The notes under the pieces were generated by a model. That model was not told where the DNA came from and did not search any database. It saw only the letters and a program-made list of their open reading frames with translations. The translations under genes and the position numbers were made by a program. 6,179 bases of DNA from Bryobacteraceae bacterium (lineage in GTDB: Bacteria > Acidobacteriota > Terriglobia > Bryobacterales > Bryobacteraceae): assembly GCA_947456995.1 (NCBI GenBank), contig CANGVB010000243.1, forward strand, positions 1 to 6,179, given 5' to 3'. Positions 1 to 6,179 of this stretch are shown piece after piece. Numbering within the stretch: position 1 is the stretch's first letter; each line of letters opens with the position of its first letter.

Positions 1-2
1 TG

Positions 3-410
3 CGGCCACCGGAGAATTCCCCGGTTCTGGAGGAAGCGCCGATTGAGGGCAATTTTAGTTCTGATGACGGGACATCGGTTCAGCTGGAGGCACATCAGAC
101 TTTCAACAAGCCTTTTCCGCTTGCGCGCATCGGGTCGATTGGTGTGACGCTTTTGAGTGAGGACAAATACCCGACCACACTGTCGTTACAATTGATCGCT
201 TCTGCTTCGGATATCACGCACTATCGAGTGAATCTGGGTGAGTGGCCGATTGAAGCTGGTTCTTTGCCGCAGACGCTGCGATTTCAGGTGCCGCCCTCAC
301 CCAAGATTGATGAATTTAACCAGTTGACGATGCGCTTTCAGCTTAATTTTCCCCGGCGGCATATCGCGCCACGTGTCGCAATCTCGAAATTCACGATCTA
401 TCCCCGCTAA
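3..410 (+). CDS. C-terminal part of an unrecognised, probably beta-rich protein (5' end outside window)
   Basis: The reading frame is open from base 3 to the TAA at 408-410, giving 135 residues, so the true start lies upstream of the window. An in-frame GTG at 144 could be read as a start, but the 47 codons before it read as normal protein (acidic, then a segment around QLEAHQTFNKPF). I therefore treat the whole stretch as one truncated gene. The visible part has no cysteine, no membrane segment and no catalytic motif that I know. Alternating hydrophobic/polar stretches (for example around SIGVTLLSED, LSLQLIASAS, LRFQVPPSP, LTMRFQLNFP, VAISKFTIYP) suggest a beta-sandwich-like tail. I do not recognise the family and assign no function. 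It ends 15 bp before dnaE on the same strand, so the two may be co-transcribed. Confidence is good that it is coding and very low for any role. Confidence 0.7.
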   Translation, partial: RPPENSPVLEEAPIEGNFSSDDGTSVQLEAHQTFNKPFPLARIGSIGVTLLSEDKYPTTLSLQLIASASDITHYRVNLGEWPIEAGSLPQTLRFQVPPSPKIDEFNQLTMRFQLNFPRRHIAPRVAISKFTIYPR

Positions 411-413
411 ACT

Positions 414-418
414 AGGGG
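414..418 (+). promoter_or_regulatory. Shine-Dalgarno sequence of dnaE
   Basis: AGGGG lies 7 nt before the ATG at 426, inside the 15-bp gap after the preceding stop codon. It supports ATG 426 as the start, which also places the conserved PHP motif HLHCHTDYS at residues 9-17, as expected for DnaE proteins. No separate promoter is visible in so short a gap. Confidence 0.7.
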
Positions 419-425
419 TTCCACG

Positions 426-3400
426 ATGGGCGACAAAGCACCTTTTATCCACCTTCACTGCCACACAGATTATTCGCTGCTGGACGGCGCTTGCGAGATT
501 TCTCAAATGATGGAGGTGGTGGCCGAACAGAAGGCCCCGGCGATTGCGATGACCGACCACGGGAACCTCTTTGGCGGGTCGGAGTTCTATAACGCGGCCA
601 AGAGTGCGGGGATCAACGGCATCATGGGTTGCGAACTTTACGTTACCCAGCAGCCCGCGAGCGTCAAGAATGCTGCCAATCGCTATAACCATCTGGTGCT
701 GCTTTGCGAGAACCAGGAAGGGTATCGCAACCTGATTGAGCTGGTTTCGACTGGCTATATCGATGGCTTCTATCAGAAGCCTCGTGTGGACAAGGACCTG
801 CTGTCGCGGCACTCCAAGGGGTTGATCTGCTTGTCGGGCTGCCTGCGTGGCGATGTGCAGGAAGCGCTGCTTAATGGCAAGTTTGACGATGCCCGGACGC
901 TGGCCAACGAGTATCAGGACATCTTTGGCAAGGGCAATTTTTATCTTGAGTTGCAGGATCACGGGCTTGAGCAGGACCGCAAGGTGATTCCTGAGGTGGA
1001 GCGGCTGGCGCTTGATACGGGGATGCCGCTGGTGGTTACCAACGACGCGCATTATCTGCGGGCGGGCGACCCTCATGCGCATGAAGCGATGCTTTGTATT
1101 CAGACCGGCAGGACGCTGTCTGACCCGAATCACATGCGTTTTGATACGCCTGAGTTTTATCTGAAGACTCGCGCTGAGATGGAGAAGCTCTTTGGCCATG
1201 TGCCGCAGGCGCTGGATGCTACCTGGGACATCGCGCAACGTTGCAAGCTGAAGCTGGAGAGCGTGAAGGACCCCTTCCCGGTCTTCCAAATCCCTGAAAA
1301 TCATACGATTGACAGCTACTTTGAATGGGTGGCTCGGGCGGGCTTTGAGAAGCGGCGGGCGAAGCTGGAGATTCTGGCGGCGCAGGGTAATTTGCGCTAC
1401 CCGCTTGAGGTTTATGAGGAACGGCTGACGCGCGAGATCCGGATCATTCAGCAGATGAAGTTTCCGGGTTACTTCCTGATTGTTTGGGATTTTATTCGTC
1501 ATGCGAAGCAATCGGGGATTCCGGTGGGGCCGGGCCGCGGGTCGGCGGCTGGTTCGCTGGTGGCTTATGCGATGGACATCACTGATATTGACCCGCTGCC
1601 TTATAACCTGCTTTTTGAACGCTTTCTCAACCCTGAACGTATCTCGATGCCTGATATCGATATCGACTTCTGCACTCGTGGCAGAGGTGAGGTGATCAAG
1701 TACGTTACCGAGAAATATGGCCGCGAACAAGTAGCGCAGATCATCACGTTTGGAACGCTTGGGGCAAGGGCGGCGATCAAGGACGTGGGCCGTGTGATGG
1801 ACATGAGCTTTGCCGACGTCGACAAGCTGACGAAGCTGGTGCCGACGCAGCCGCTCAACATCAAGCTGAAGCAGGCCTTTGAGATGGAGCCGAACTTCGG
1901 GGAAATGGCCAAGGCTAATCCGAAGGTGCAGGAGCTGCTCGATATCGCGGTGCGGCTTGAGGGTATGGCCCGCAATGCATCGATCCATGCGGCGGGTGTG
2001 GTGATTTCGCCTCGGCCGATCAAGGATATTGTTCCGCTGTACCGCACGAACAAGGACGAAATTGTCACCCAGTACGACATGGTGGGCCTCGAAAAGCTCG
2101 GGCTGCTCAAGATGGACTTTCTGGGGCTGACGACGCTGACGATCATTGCCGATACGTTGGCGCTGATTGAGCGTCATCAGGGGATCAAGGTGGTGGTGGA
2201 AGACCTGCCGCTTGATGATAAGGCGGCTTATAAGGTGTTCTGCGATGGGCAGACTTCGGGCATCTTCCAGTTTGAATCTGACGGCATGAAGGACATTCTG
2301 ATCCGGTACGCGCCGGATCGTCTGGAAGACCTGATTGCACTCAACGCGCTGTACCGGCCGGGCCCGATGGACATGATCGATGACTTCATCGACCGTAAGC
2401 ATGGCCGATCAAAGGTGACCTACGAGATTCCTGAAATGAAGGAGATTCTCGAGGAAACCTACGGCGTTATGGTGTACCAGGAGCAGGTTATGCAGATGGC
2501 GAATCTGCTGGCCGGCTACTCGCTGGGAGACGCCGATTTGCTGCGGCGCGCGATGGGTAAGAAGAAGATCGAAGAGATGGCGGCGCAGCGGCAGCGGTTT
2601 TTGGAAGGTGCGATTCGCAAGGGTTTTAATCCGAAGAAGGCCGAGAAGGTCTTTGACCACATGGAGAAGTTTGCGGGGTACGGCTTTAACAAGAGCCACT
2701 CGGCGGCTTATGCTTATCTCGCCTACGTCACGGCGTACCTGAAGGCGAATTACCGGCTGGAGTTTATCAGCGCGCTGCTGACGTCAGAAACCGGCAATAC
2801 GGCGAAGGTGGTTCGCTATATCAACGAGTGCCGCGAACGGCAGATCCAAGTGTTGCCGCCGAGCGTGAACGCGTCGGATTTGAACTTTACGCCGTCTGGT
2901 GACGGGATTCGCTTTGGGCTTGGGGCGATCAAGAACGTGGGTGCGGGTGCGGTGGAGGCGATCATCAAGGTTCGCGACAAGGACGGCAAATTCTCTTCGC
3001 TTTATGAGTTCTGCGAGCGGGTGGATATGTCGTCTGTGAACCGGCGAGTGATTGAAGCGCTGATCCGCTGCGGGGCGATGGATGAATTGAAGGGCACAAG
3101 GTCGCAGAAGATGGCGATTCTTGATGCGGCGATTGAGACGGGCTTGCGGGCTTCGCGGGATCGCAACTCGGGGCAATCGGGTTTGTTCGGAGATTTGTTT
3201 GGCGGCAATGAAGAGAAGCATGAAGAGGGTGAATTGCCCAAGGTTCCCGATTGGGATGCCTCGCAGAAGCTGACCAACGAGAAGGAATTGCTGGGCTTTT
3301 ATGTGAGCGGCCATCCGCTGGATCAGTACCGCGACAAGGTGAATGATCTGGGCTCGCACAACACTTCGACGCTAATTGGGGTGGACCGAGGGGTGGAAGT

Positions 3401-3896
3401 GAAGGTTTGCGGATTGATTACCGGGATTCAACGCAAGCGCAATCAGAAGCAGGAATTGTGGGCGGCGATGCAACTGGAAGACCTGCATGGCACGGTGGAT
3501 TGCATGGTGTTTGCTTCGAAGTTTGAGAGTTTGTCGAAGTACCTCGAAGAAGACAAAGCCGTCATGATTACGGCGAAAGTGCTGGTGGATGAGGGGTCTG
3601 CGCCCCGGTTGTCGATTCAGGATCTGGTGGCGCTGGACAATGCGAGAGTAAAACTTCCAGCCATGCTGAACCTGAAGATCCGGCTTACGGATAGCGAGGA
3701 CAAGCGGGCGCTGGCACTGGCGGAACTGGTGAAAAGGAAGCCGGGGCCGGCCTCGGTGCGAATCATCCTCGAAAAGAGTCGCGACTTTTCGCTAACATTG
3801 GATTTGACAAGCAAAGTCCGGGCAGACAAGGAATTTCAGGGAGAGCTCTCCAAGCTCTTCGGTTCTACTTCCTACGAAGCCTCGGGCGACGCCTAA
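426..3896 (+). CDS. dnaE: DNA polymerase III subunit alpha (DnaE), replicative polymerase with complete PHP domain
   Basis: Catalytic subunit of the chromosomal replicase, a family C polymerase acting in the cytoplasm with the sliding clamp and clamp loader. The 1156 residues are close to E. coli DnaE (1160). Domains in order: PHP domain (about 5-280) with HLHCH at 9-13; palm with GPGRGSAAGS (368-377), the MPDIDIDFC motif carrying the probable catalytic D412 and D414, and a third D564 in KMDFLGL; fingers region with YRPGPMDM (643-650) and VYQEQVMQ (683-690); helix-hairpin-helix around GLGAIKNVG (831-839); a QSGLF clamp-binding motif (917-921); OB fold (about 988-1072); and a C-terminal, probably tau-binding, region. 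All nine expected PHP metal ligands are present (H11, H13, D20, H45, E70, H89, C139, D207, H209), so 3'-5' proofreading by this domain is plausible. The N-terminal PHP domain and the lack of an inserted DnaQ-like exonuclease separate it from PolC. No intein or frameshift is seen. accA follows after 3 bp. Confidence 0.98.
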   Translation: MGDKAPFIHLHCHTDYSLLDGACEISQMMEVVAEQKAPAIAMTDHGNLFGGSEFYNAAKSAGINGIMGCELYVTQQPASVKNAANRYNHLVLLCENQEGYRNLIELVSTGYIDGFYQKPRVDKDLLSRHSKGLICLSGCLRGDVQEALLNGKFDDARTLANEYQDIFGKGNFYLELQDHGLEQDRKVIPEVERLALDTGMPLVVTNDAHYLRAGDPHAHEAMLCIQTGRTLSDPNHMRFDTPEFYLKTRAEMEKLFGHVPQALDATWDIAQRCKLKLESVKDPFPVFQIPENHTIDSYFEWVARAGFEKRRAKLEILAAQGNLRYPLEVYEERLTREIRIIQQMKFPGYFLIVWDFIRHAKQSGIPVGPGRGSAAGSLVAYAMDITDIDPLPYNLLFERFLNPERISMPDIDIDFCTRGRGEVIKYVTEKYGREQVAQIITFGTLGARAAIKDVGRVMDMSFADVDKLTKLVPTQPLNIKLKQAFEMEPNFGEMAKANPKVQELLDIAVRLEGMARNASIHAAGVVISPRPIKDIVPLYRTNKDEIVTQYDMVGLEKLGLLKMDFLGLTTLTIIADTLALIERHQGIKVVVEDLPLDDKAAYKVFCDGQTSGIFQFESDGMKDILIRYAPDRLEDLIALNALYRPGPMDMIDDFIDRKHGRSKVTYEIPEMKEILEETYGVMVYQEQVMQMANLLAGYSLGDADLLRRAMGKKKIEEMAAQRQRFLEGAIRKGFNPKKAEKVFDHMEKFAGYGFNKSHSAAYAYLAYVTAYLKANYRLEFISALLTSETGNTAKVVRYINECRERQIQVLPPSVNASDLNFTPSGDGIRFGLGAIKNVGAGAVEAIIKVRDKDGKFSSLYEFCERVDMSSVNRRVIEALIRCGAMDELKGTRSQKMAILDAAIETGLRASRDRNSGQSGLFGDLFGGNEEKHEEGELPKVPDWDASQKLTNEKELLGFYVSGHPLDQYRDKVNDLGSHNTSTLIGVDRGVEVKVCGLITGIQRKRNQKQELWAAMQLEDLHGTVDCMVFASKFESLSKYLEEDKAVMITAKVLVDEGSAPRLSIQDLVALDNARVKLPAMLNLKIRLTDSEDKRALALAELVKRKPGPASVRIILEKSRDFSLTLDLTSKVRADKEFQGELSKLFGSTSYEASGDA

Positions 3897-3899
3897 CTA

Positions 3900-4775
3900 A
3901 TGGCCAACTCTGACATCACAGCGCGGATCCATGCGCTACATCCCGAGAGCGCTCCAGCGCCGGTCTCAACCGAGACGAATGCCGCATATAAGCGAGTGCA
4001 GCTTGCCCGACATCCGAAGCGGCCTCATGCGGTGGACTACATCAATCGCATATTCACTGACTTTGCAGAACTGCATGGCGACAGAGCTTATGGCGATGAT
4101 CTGGCCATCGTGGGCGGCTATGCGTTTCTTGATGGCAAGCCGGTAATGGTGGTTGGCCAGCAGAAGGGCCGCGATACCAAGCAGAAGCTGGCTCGGAATT
4201 TTGGAATGCCGAAGCCTGAGGGCTATCGCAAGGCGATGCGGCTTATGAAGATGGCCAACAAGTTCAAGCGGCCGATTGTGACCTTTATCGATACGCCGGG
4301 AGCTTATCCGGGGATTGATGCCGAAGAGCGTGGCCAGGCTGAGGCGATTGCTTACAACCTGCGCGAGATGGCGCGGCTCAATGTGCCGGTGATTGTGGTG
4401 GTGATCGGGGAAGGCGGATCGGGCGGGGCGCTTGGCATGGGCGTCGGCAACAAGATCCTGATGATGGAGAACAGCTATTACAGCGTGATTTCGCCTGAGA
4501 GCTGTGCGGCGATCATCTGGCGGGATTCGGCCAAGGCGGAACTTGCGGCGGCGGCGCTGAAGCTGACGGCACCGGATTTGCTGGAGCGCGGAATTATTGA
4601 CGAGATCGTCAATGAACCAGCGGGTGGGGCGCAAGAGGATCATGATGCGGCGGCTGAGCTGCTTGGGGCGTCGATTCGGAAGGCGCTGGACGAGCTTTCG
4701 ACGCTGGATGCAGCAGGATTGGTTGAACAGCGGTATCAGAAGTTCCGGCAGATGGCGCCGTTCTTTAGTGCCTAA
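3900..4775 (+). CDS. accA: Acetyl-CoA carboxylase carboxyltransferase subunit alpha (AccA)
   Basis: With AccD, it transfers the carboxyl group from biotin on AccB to acetyl-CoA, giving malonyl-CoA, the committed step of fatty acid synthesis in the cytoplasm. The 291 residues carry the AccA landmarks: QLARHPKRP (34-42), [11 protein letters not shown] (57-67), [14 protein letters not shown] (99-112), DTPGAYPG (131-138), [10 protein letters not shown] (141-150), the glycine-rich oxyanion-hole segment [10 protein letters not shown] (170-179) and YSVISPE (194-200). No zinc-ribbon is present, as expected for the alpha rather than the beta subunit. The region before QLARHP is about 15-20 residues shorter than in the 319-residue E. 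coli protein and not alignable by eye. The ATG follows the dnaE stop as TAA-CTA-ATG, in the same frame, and no Shine-Dalgarno sequence is visible, so translation is probably coupled to dnaE. accD is not in the window. Confidence 0.97.
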   Translation: MANSDITARIHALHPESAPAPVSTETNAAYKRVQLARHPKRPHAVDYINRIFTDFAELHGDRAYGDDLAIVGGYAFLDGKPVMVVGQQKGRDTKQKLARNFGMPKPEGYRKAMRLMKMANKFKRPIVTFIDTPGAYPGIDAEERGQAEAIAYNLREMARLNVPVIVVVIGEGGSGGALGMGVGNKILMMENSYYSVISPESCAAIIWRDSAKAELAAAALKLTAPDLLERGIIDEIVNEPAGGAQEDHDAAAELLGASIRKALDELSTLDAAGLVEQRYQKFRQMAPFFSA

Positions 4776-4780
4776 GGGAG
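4774..4780 (+). promoter_or_regulatory. Shine-Dalgarno sequence overlapping the accA stop codon
   Basis: AAGGGAG overlaps the last two bases of the accA TAA stop and lies 7 nt before the GTG at 4788. It decides the GTG start of the small downstream gene and ties its translation closely to accA termination. Confidence 0.7.
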
Positions 4781-4787
4781 TTCAGTT

Positions 4788-5066
4788 GTGAAGAATCTTA
4801 AGTGGGGCGCAATGATCGTCCTGGCGGCGATTGGTTTTATTGCGGCCCTGTTTTATAACTCTATGTCCTACAGTCAGTTCCGCGTAGAGGTATGCATGGA
4901 GTTTGAGGGCAGAACGAATTGCCGGACGGCGCTTGGGGCGACCGAAGAGCTGGCGATGCGTACTGCGGTGGATAATGCCTGCGCCATGATTGCGTCGGGG
5001 ATGACGAACTCGATGGCGTGTTCGGCCAAGCAGCCGACCAGCATCAAGTGGCTGAAGGGCAAATAA
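4788..5066 (+). CDS. Small membrane-anchored or exported protein with four cysteines, unrecognised
   Basis: A 92-residue protein starting at GTG with a strong AAGGGAG site upstream. Residues 1-6 are positively charged (MKNLKW) and residues 7-23 form a hydrophobic segment, which reads as a signal anchor; no clear A-X-A cleavage site follows, and there is no lipobox. The remaining ~65 residues should face the periplasm. They contain a short beta-like stretch (FRVEVCMEFEGRTNC), then a probable helix (about 51-70), and four cysteines at 36, 45, 65 and 78, an even number that could form two disulfides. The stop is followed by the only sizeable intergenic gap of the window, so this is likely the last gene of the dnaE-accA transcript. 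I do not recognise the family. The clean ribosome site, the fit between accA and the gap, and signal-anchor architecture make it a real gene; function is unknown. Confidence 0.85.
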   Translation: MKNLKWGAMIVLAAIGFIAALFYNSMSYSQFRVEVCMEFEGRTNCRTALGATEELAMRTAVDNACAMIASGMTNSMACSAKQPTSIKWLKGK

Positions 5067-5102
5067 AGCTGTGTCATCCTGTAATATGAAGACGATTTAA
5101 GC

Positions 5103-5130
5103 GTCTCTGAACTCAGAGATCACACTTTTT
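5103..5130 (+). terminator. Possible weak intrinsic terminator after the small four-cysteine gene
   Basis: TCTCTGA (5104-5110) and TCAGAGA (5113-5119) are exact inverted repeats; in practice this gives a 6-bp stem with an AACT loop, extendable by a G-T pair at the base (5103/5120). A run of five T follows at 5126-5130. The stem is short and only moderately GC, and five bases (5121-5125) separate it from the T-run, so it is a poor match to a classic Rho-independent terminator. It could also be a regulatory site. Confidence 0.35.
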
Positions 5131-5164
5131 GAACTTCTTAACATTTTTTGTCGTCTGATCTTCT

Positions 5165-5169
5165 GGGAG
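5165..5169 (+). promoter_or_regulatory. Shine-Dalgarno sequence deciding a TTG start
   Basis: GGGAG lies 6 nt before TTG 5176. It is the reason for choosing this rare start: from here the protein begins MKTKWK followed directly by a hydrophobic anchor, the usual N-terminus of this adaptor family. The next in-frame candidate, GTG at 5230, would cut into that anchor. Confidence 0.65.
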
Positions 5170-5175
5170 TTACAG

Positions 5176-6179
5176 TTGAAAACTAAGTGGAAAGTCGCCA
5201 TCGGCCTTGGCGTCGTAGCAATCGGTGGAGTGGCCGCCTTTGCGAATTACAAAATGAAGCAGAATGCGATCGTGTCCGTGACAACGGCCATGGTGTCGCG
5301 CCAGGACCTGGTGTCGCTGGTGACTGCCTCGGGTGAAATCAAGCCTCGCAACTATATCAATATTGGTTCGAATGCGAATGCACCCTCGCGAATCACTGAA
5401 ATCAACGTAGTAGAAGGCCAGCGTGTGCGCAAGGGCCAGCAGCTTGCCAAGCTGGAATCGGTGCAGCCGGAAGCCCAGCTTGCGGCACAGCGCGCAAATG
5501 TAGCGACGTCTGAGGCCGAATCTTCGGCGACGGAATCGGGGCTGCTTGCGGCGGATGAAAACATCAAGTCGGCGCAGGCGTCGATTGATCGGGCGAAGGC
5601 GGATGCCGAGCGCTCCCGGCTCGACTATGACCGTGCCAAACAGCTTTTTGAAGAGAAGCTGATTGCGCGTCAAGAGTATGAAACGAAGAAGAGCACGTAC
5701 GAATCGAATCAGGCGGCAATTCGTGAAGCAGAAGCCCGCGTGAATCAGTTGCGTGCGGCTCGTACGCAGCAATCGGCACAGTTGAATGCAGCGCAGAAGC
5801 GTGTTGCGGCCAGCCAGGCGAATTTGCGTTCTGCTGCCGATGTGTTGCAGCGTACCTTCGCTACCAGCCCTATTGATGGTGTTGTGACGAATTTGCCTGT
5901 GCGTGTGGGTGAAACGGTTGTGCCTGGTATTCAGAACTCCGCGGCCAGCCTGATCATGACGATTGCCGATATGTCGATCATCACTGCGGAAGTGAAGGTG
6001 GACGAGACGGATATTGTGAACGTGTCGCTGGGCCAGAAGACGGAAGTGACGATTGATGCAATCCCTGGCAAGAAGTTTGTCGGCAAGGTAATCGAGATCG
6101 GCAATACGGCGATTTTGCGTTCGACGGGACTTGCTGCATCGCAGAGCGCGATTTCATCGCAGGAAGCGAAGGACTTTAA
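5176..6179 (+). CDS. HlyD/MacA-type efflux periplasmic adaptor (membrane fusion protein), 3' end outside window
   Basis: Periplasmic adaptor that links an inner-membrane transporter (ABC or RND type) to an outer-membrane channel for export. The frame is open from TTG 5176 to the window edge, 334 residues visible. Residues 1-6 are basic and 7-23 hydrophobic, a single inner-membrane anchor. The first half of the lipoyl domain is at about 66-95 (EGQRVRKGQQLAKLES ends it). A long Ala/Gln/Glu-rich alpha-helical hairpin spans about 96-225, and the second lipoyl half contains TSPIDGVVT (230-238) and VGETVVPG (244-251). A beta-barrel domain follows (about 255-305), and the protein is cut in its C-terminal part. 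The hairpin tip around R153-L157-A164 resembles the R-x3-L-x6-S/T motif used for TolC docking. The domain order is that of MacA-like proteins, which usually precede an ABC ATPase and permease; such genes would lie beyond the edge. Substrate is not predictable. Confidence 0.93.
   Translation, partial: MKTKWKVAIGLGVVAIGGVAAFANYKMKQNAIVSVTTAMVSRQDLVSLVTASGEIKPRNYINIGSNANAPSRITEINVVEGQRVRKGQQLAKLESVQPEAQLAAQRANVATSEAESSATESGLLAADENIKSAQASIDRAKADAERSRLDYDRAKQLFEEKLIARQEYETKKSTYESNQAAIREAEARVNQLRAARTQQSAQLNAAQKRVAASQANLRSAADVLQRTFATSPIDGVVTNLPVRVGETVVPGIQNSAASLIMTIADMSIITAEVKVDETDIVNVSLGQKTEVTIDAIPGKKFVGKVIEIGNTAILRSTGLAASQSAISSQEAKDF

Larger units (their letters stand above)
5067..5175 (+). promoter_or_regulatory. 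Intergenic gap, probable operon boundary and promoter region for the adaptor gene
   Basis: The largest gap in the window (109 bp). It is clearly AT-richer than the flanking genes; the stretch 5126-5149 has only 4 G/C in 24 bases and contains two T-runs. Loose promoter-like hexamers occur (TAATAT at 5082, TTGAAC at 5129, TTAACA at 5138), but none pairs with a good partner at 16-18 bp spacing, so I do not place a promoter. A hairpin within it is listed separately. That a promoter lies here is inferred from the gap size, its composition and the change of gene function. Confidence 0.35.

Noticed and set aside
144..410. A separate 88-residue gene starting at GTG 144
   Set aside because: The frame is open all the way to the left window edge with protein-like sequence, and no ribosome site is evident before GTG 144. 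A truncated longer gene is the better reading.
297..2402. A 701-codon open frame on the - strand, opposite dnaE and the end of the preceding gene
   Set aside because: Striking in length, but it lies entirely over a certain dnaE and its neighbour. The product is dominated by R, H, L and Q in a low-complexity manner with no recognisable domain. Long antisense frames of this kind arise from codon bias (few TTA, CTA and TCA on the coding strand in that register).
3966..4643. A 225-codon open frame on the - strand opposite accA
   Set aside because: Shadow of accA with the same R/H/L-rich composition and no domain or supporting ribosome site.
5082..5143. Promoter hexamers TAATAT, TTGAAC and TTAACA
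   Set aside because: None has a convincing partner at 16-18 bp, and single hexamers are expected by chance in AT-rich sequence.
5090..5156. Inverted repeat AGACGA (5090-5095) and TCGTCT (5151-5156) enclosing the intergenic hairpin
   Set aside because: Only 6 bp with a 55-nt interior. It is too weak to claim a riboswitch or structured leader.
5170..5772. A 200-codon open frame on the - strand opposite the adaptor gene
   Set aside because: The product is an Arg/Leu-rich shadow of the repetitive Ala/Gln/Glu codons in the adaptor hairpin. The + strand frame encodes a clear HlyD/MacA-type protein over the same bases.
6177..6179. TAA at the last three bases as the stop of the adaptor gene
   Set aside because: It is out of frame with TTG 5176: the adaptor codons there read GAC-TTT-AA, so the gene continues beyond the window.

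Overview
The window looks like ordinary chromosomal sequence from a Gram-negative (diderm), moderately GC-rich bacterium. It is densely packed, and every supported gene lies on the + strand. The overall protein character and the gene mix would fit Acidobacteriota (Solibacter/Bryobacter-like), but that is an impression, not a demonstrated placement. A DnaE with a complete PHP metal site argues against an enterobacterial-type polymerase. The MacA/HlyD-type adaptor argues for an outer membrane.

Layout: bases 3-410 are the 3' end of an unrecognised, probably beta-rich protein whose start lies outside the window. It is followed after 15 bp by dnaE (426-3896), a full-length replicative DNA polymerase III alpha subunit. 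Three bases later comes accA (3900-4775), the carboxyltransferase alpha subunit of acetyl-CoA carboxylase. Twelve bases after that is a 92-residue membrane-anchored protein with four cysteines (4788-5066), which I do not recognise. A 109-bp AT-richer gap with a terminator-like hairpin (5067-5175) then precedes an HlyD/MacA-type efflux adaptor gene. That gene starts at a TTG at 5176 and runs off the right edge.

How the genes relate: the first four genes are so tightly spaced that one transcript is likely. dnaE-accA adjacency is a known arrangement (E. coli has dnaE directly followed by accA) and pairs chromosome replication with the first step of fatty acid synthesis. accA has no visible Shine-Dalgarno sequence, while its neighbours do, so it is probably translated by coupling to dnaE termination. 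The adaptor gene is probably the first gene of a separate export operon, whose transporter genes would lie beyond the window.

I see no mobile element, CRISPR array, tRNA, rRNA or riboswitch, and nothing that amounts to a new biological system. The most useful leads are the small four-cysteine protein, the intact PHP proofreading site of DnaE, the in-frame dnaE/accA junction and the tip motif of the adaptor.
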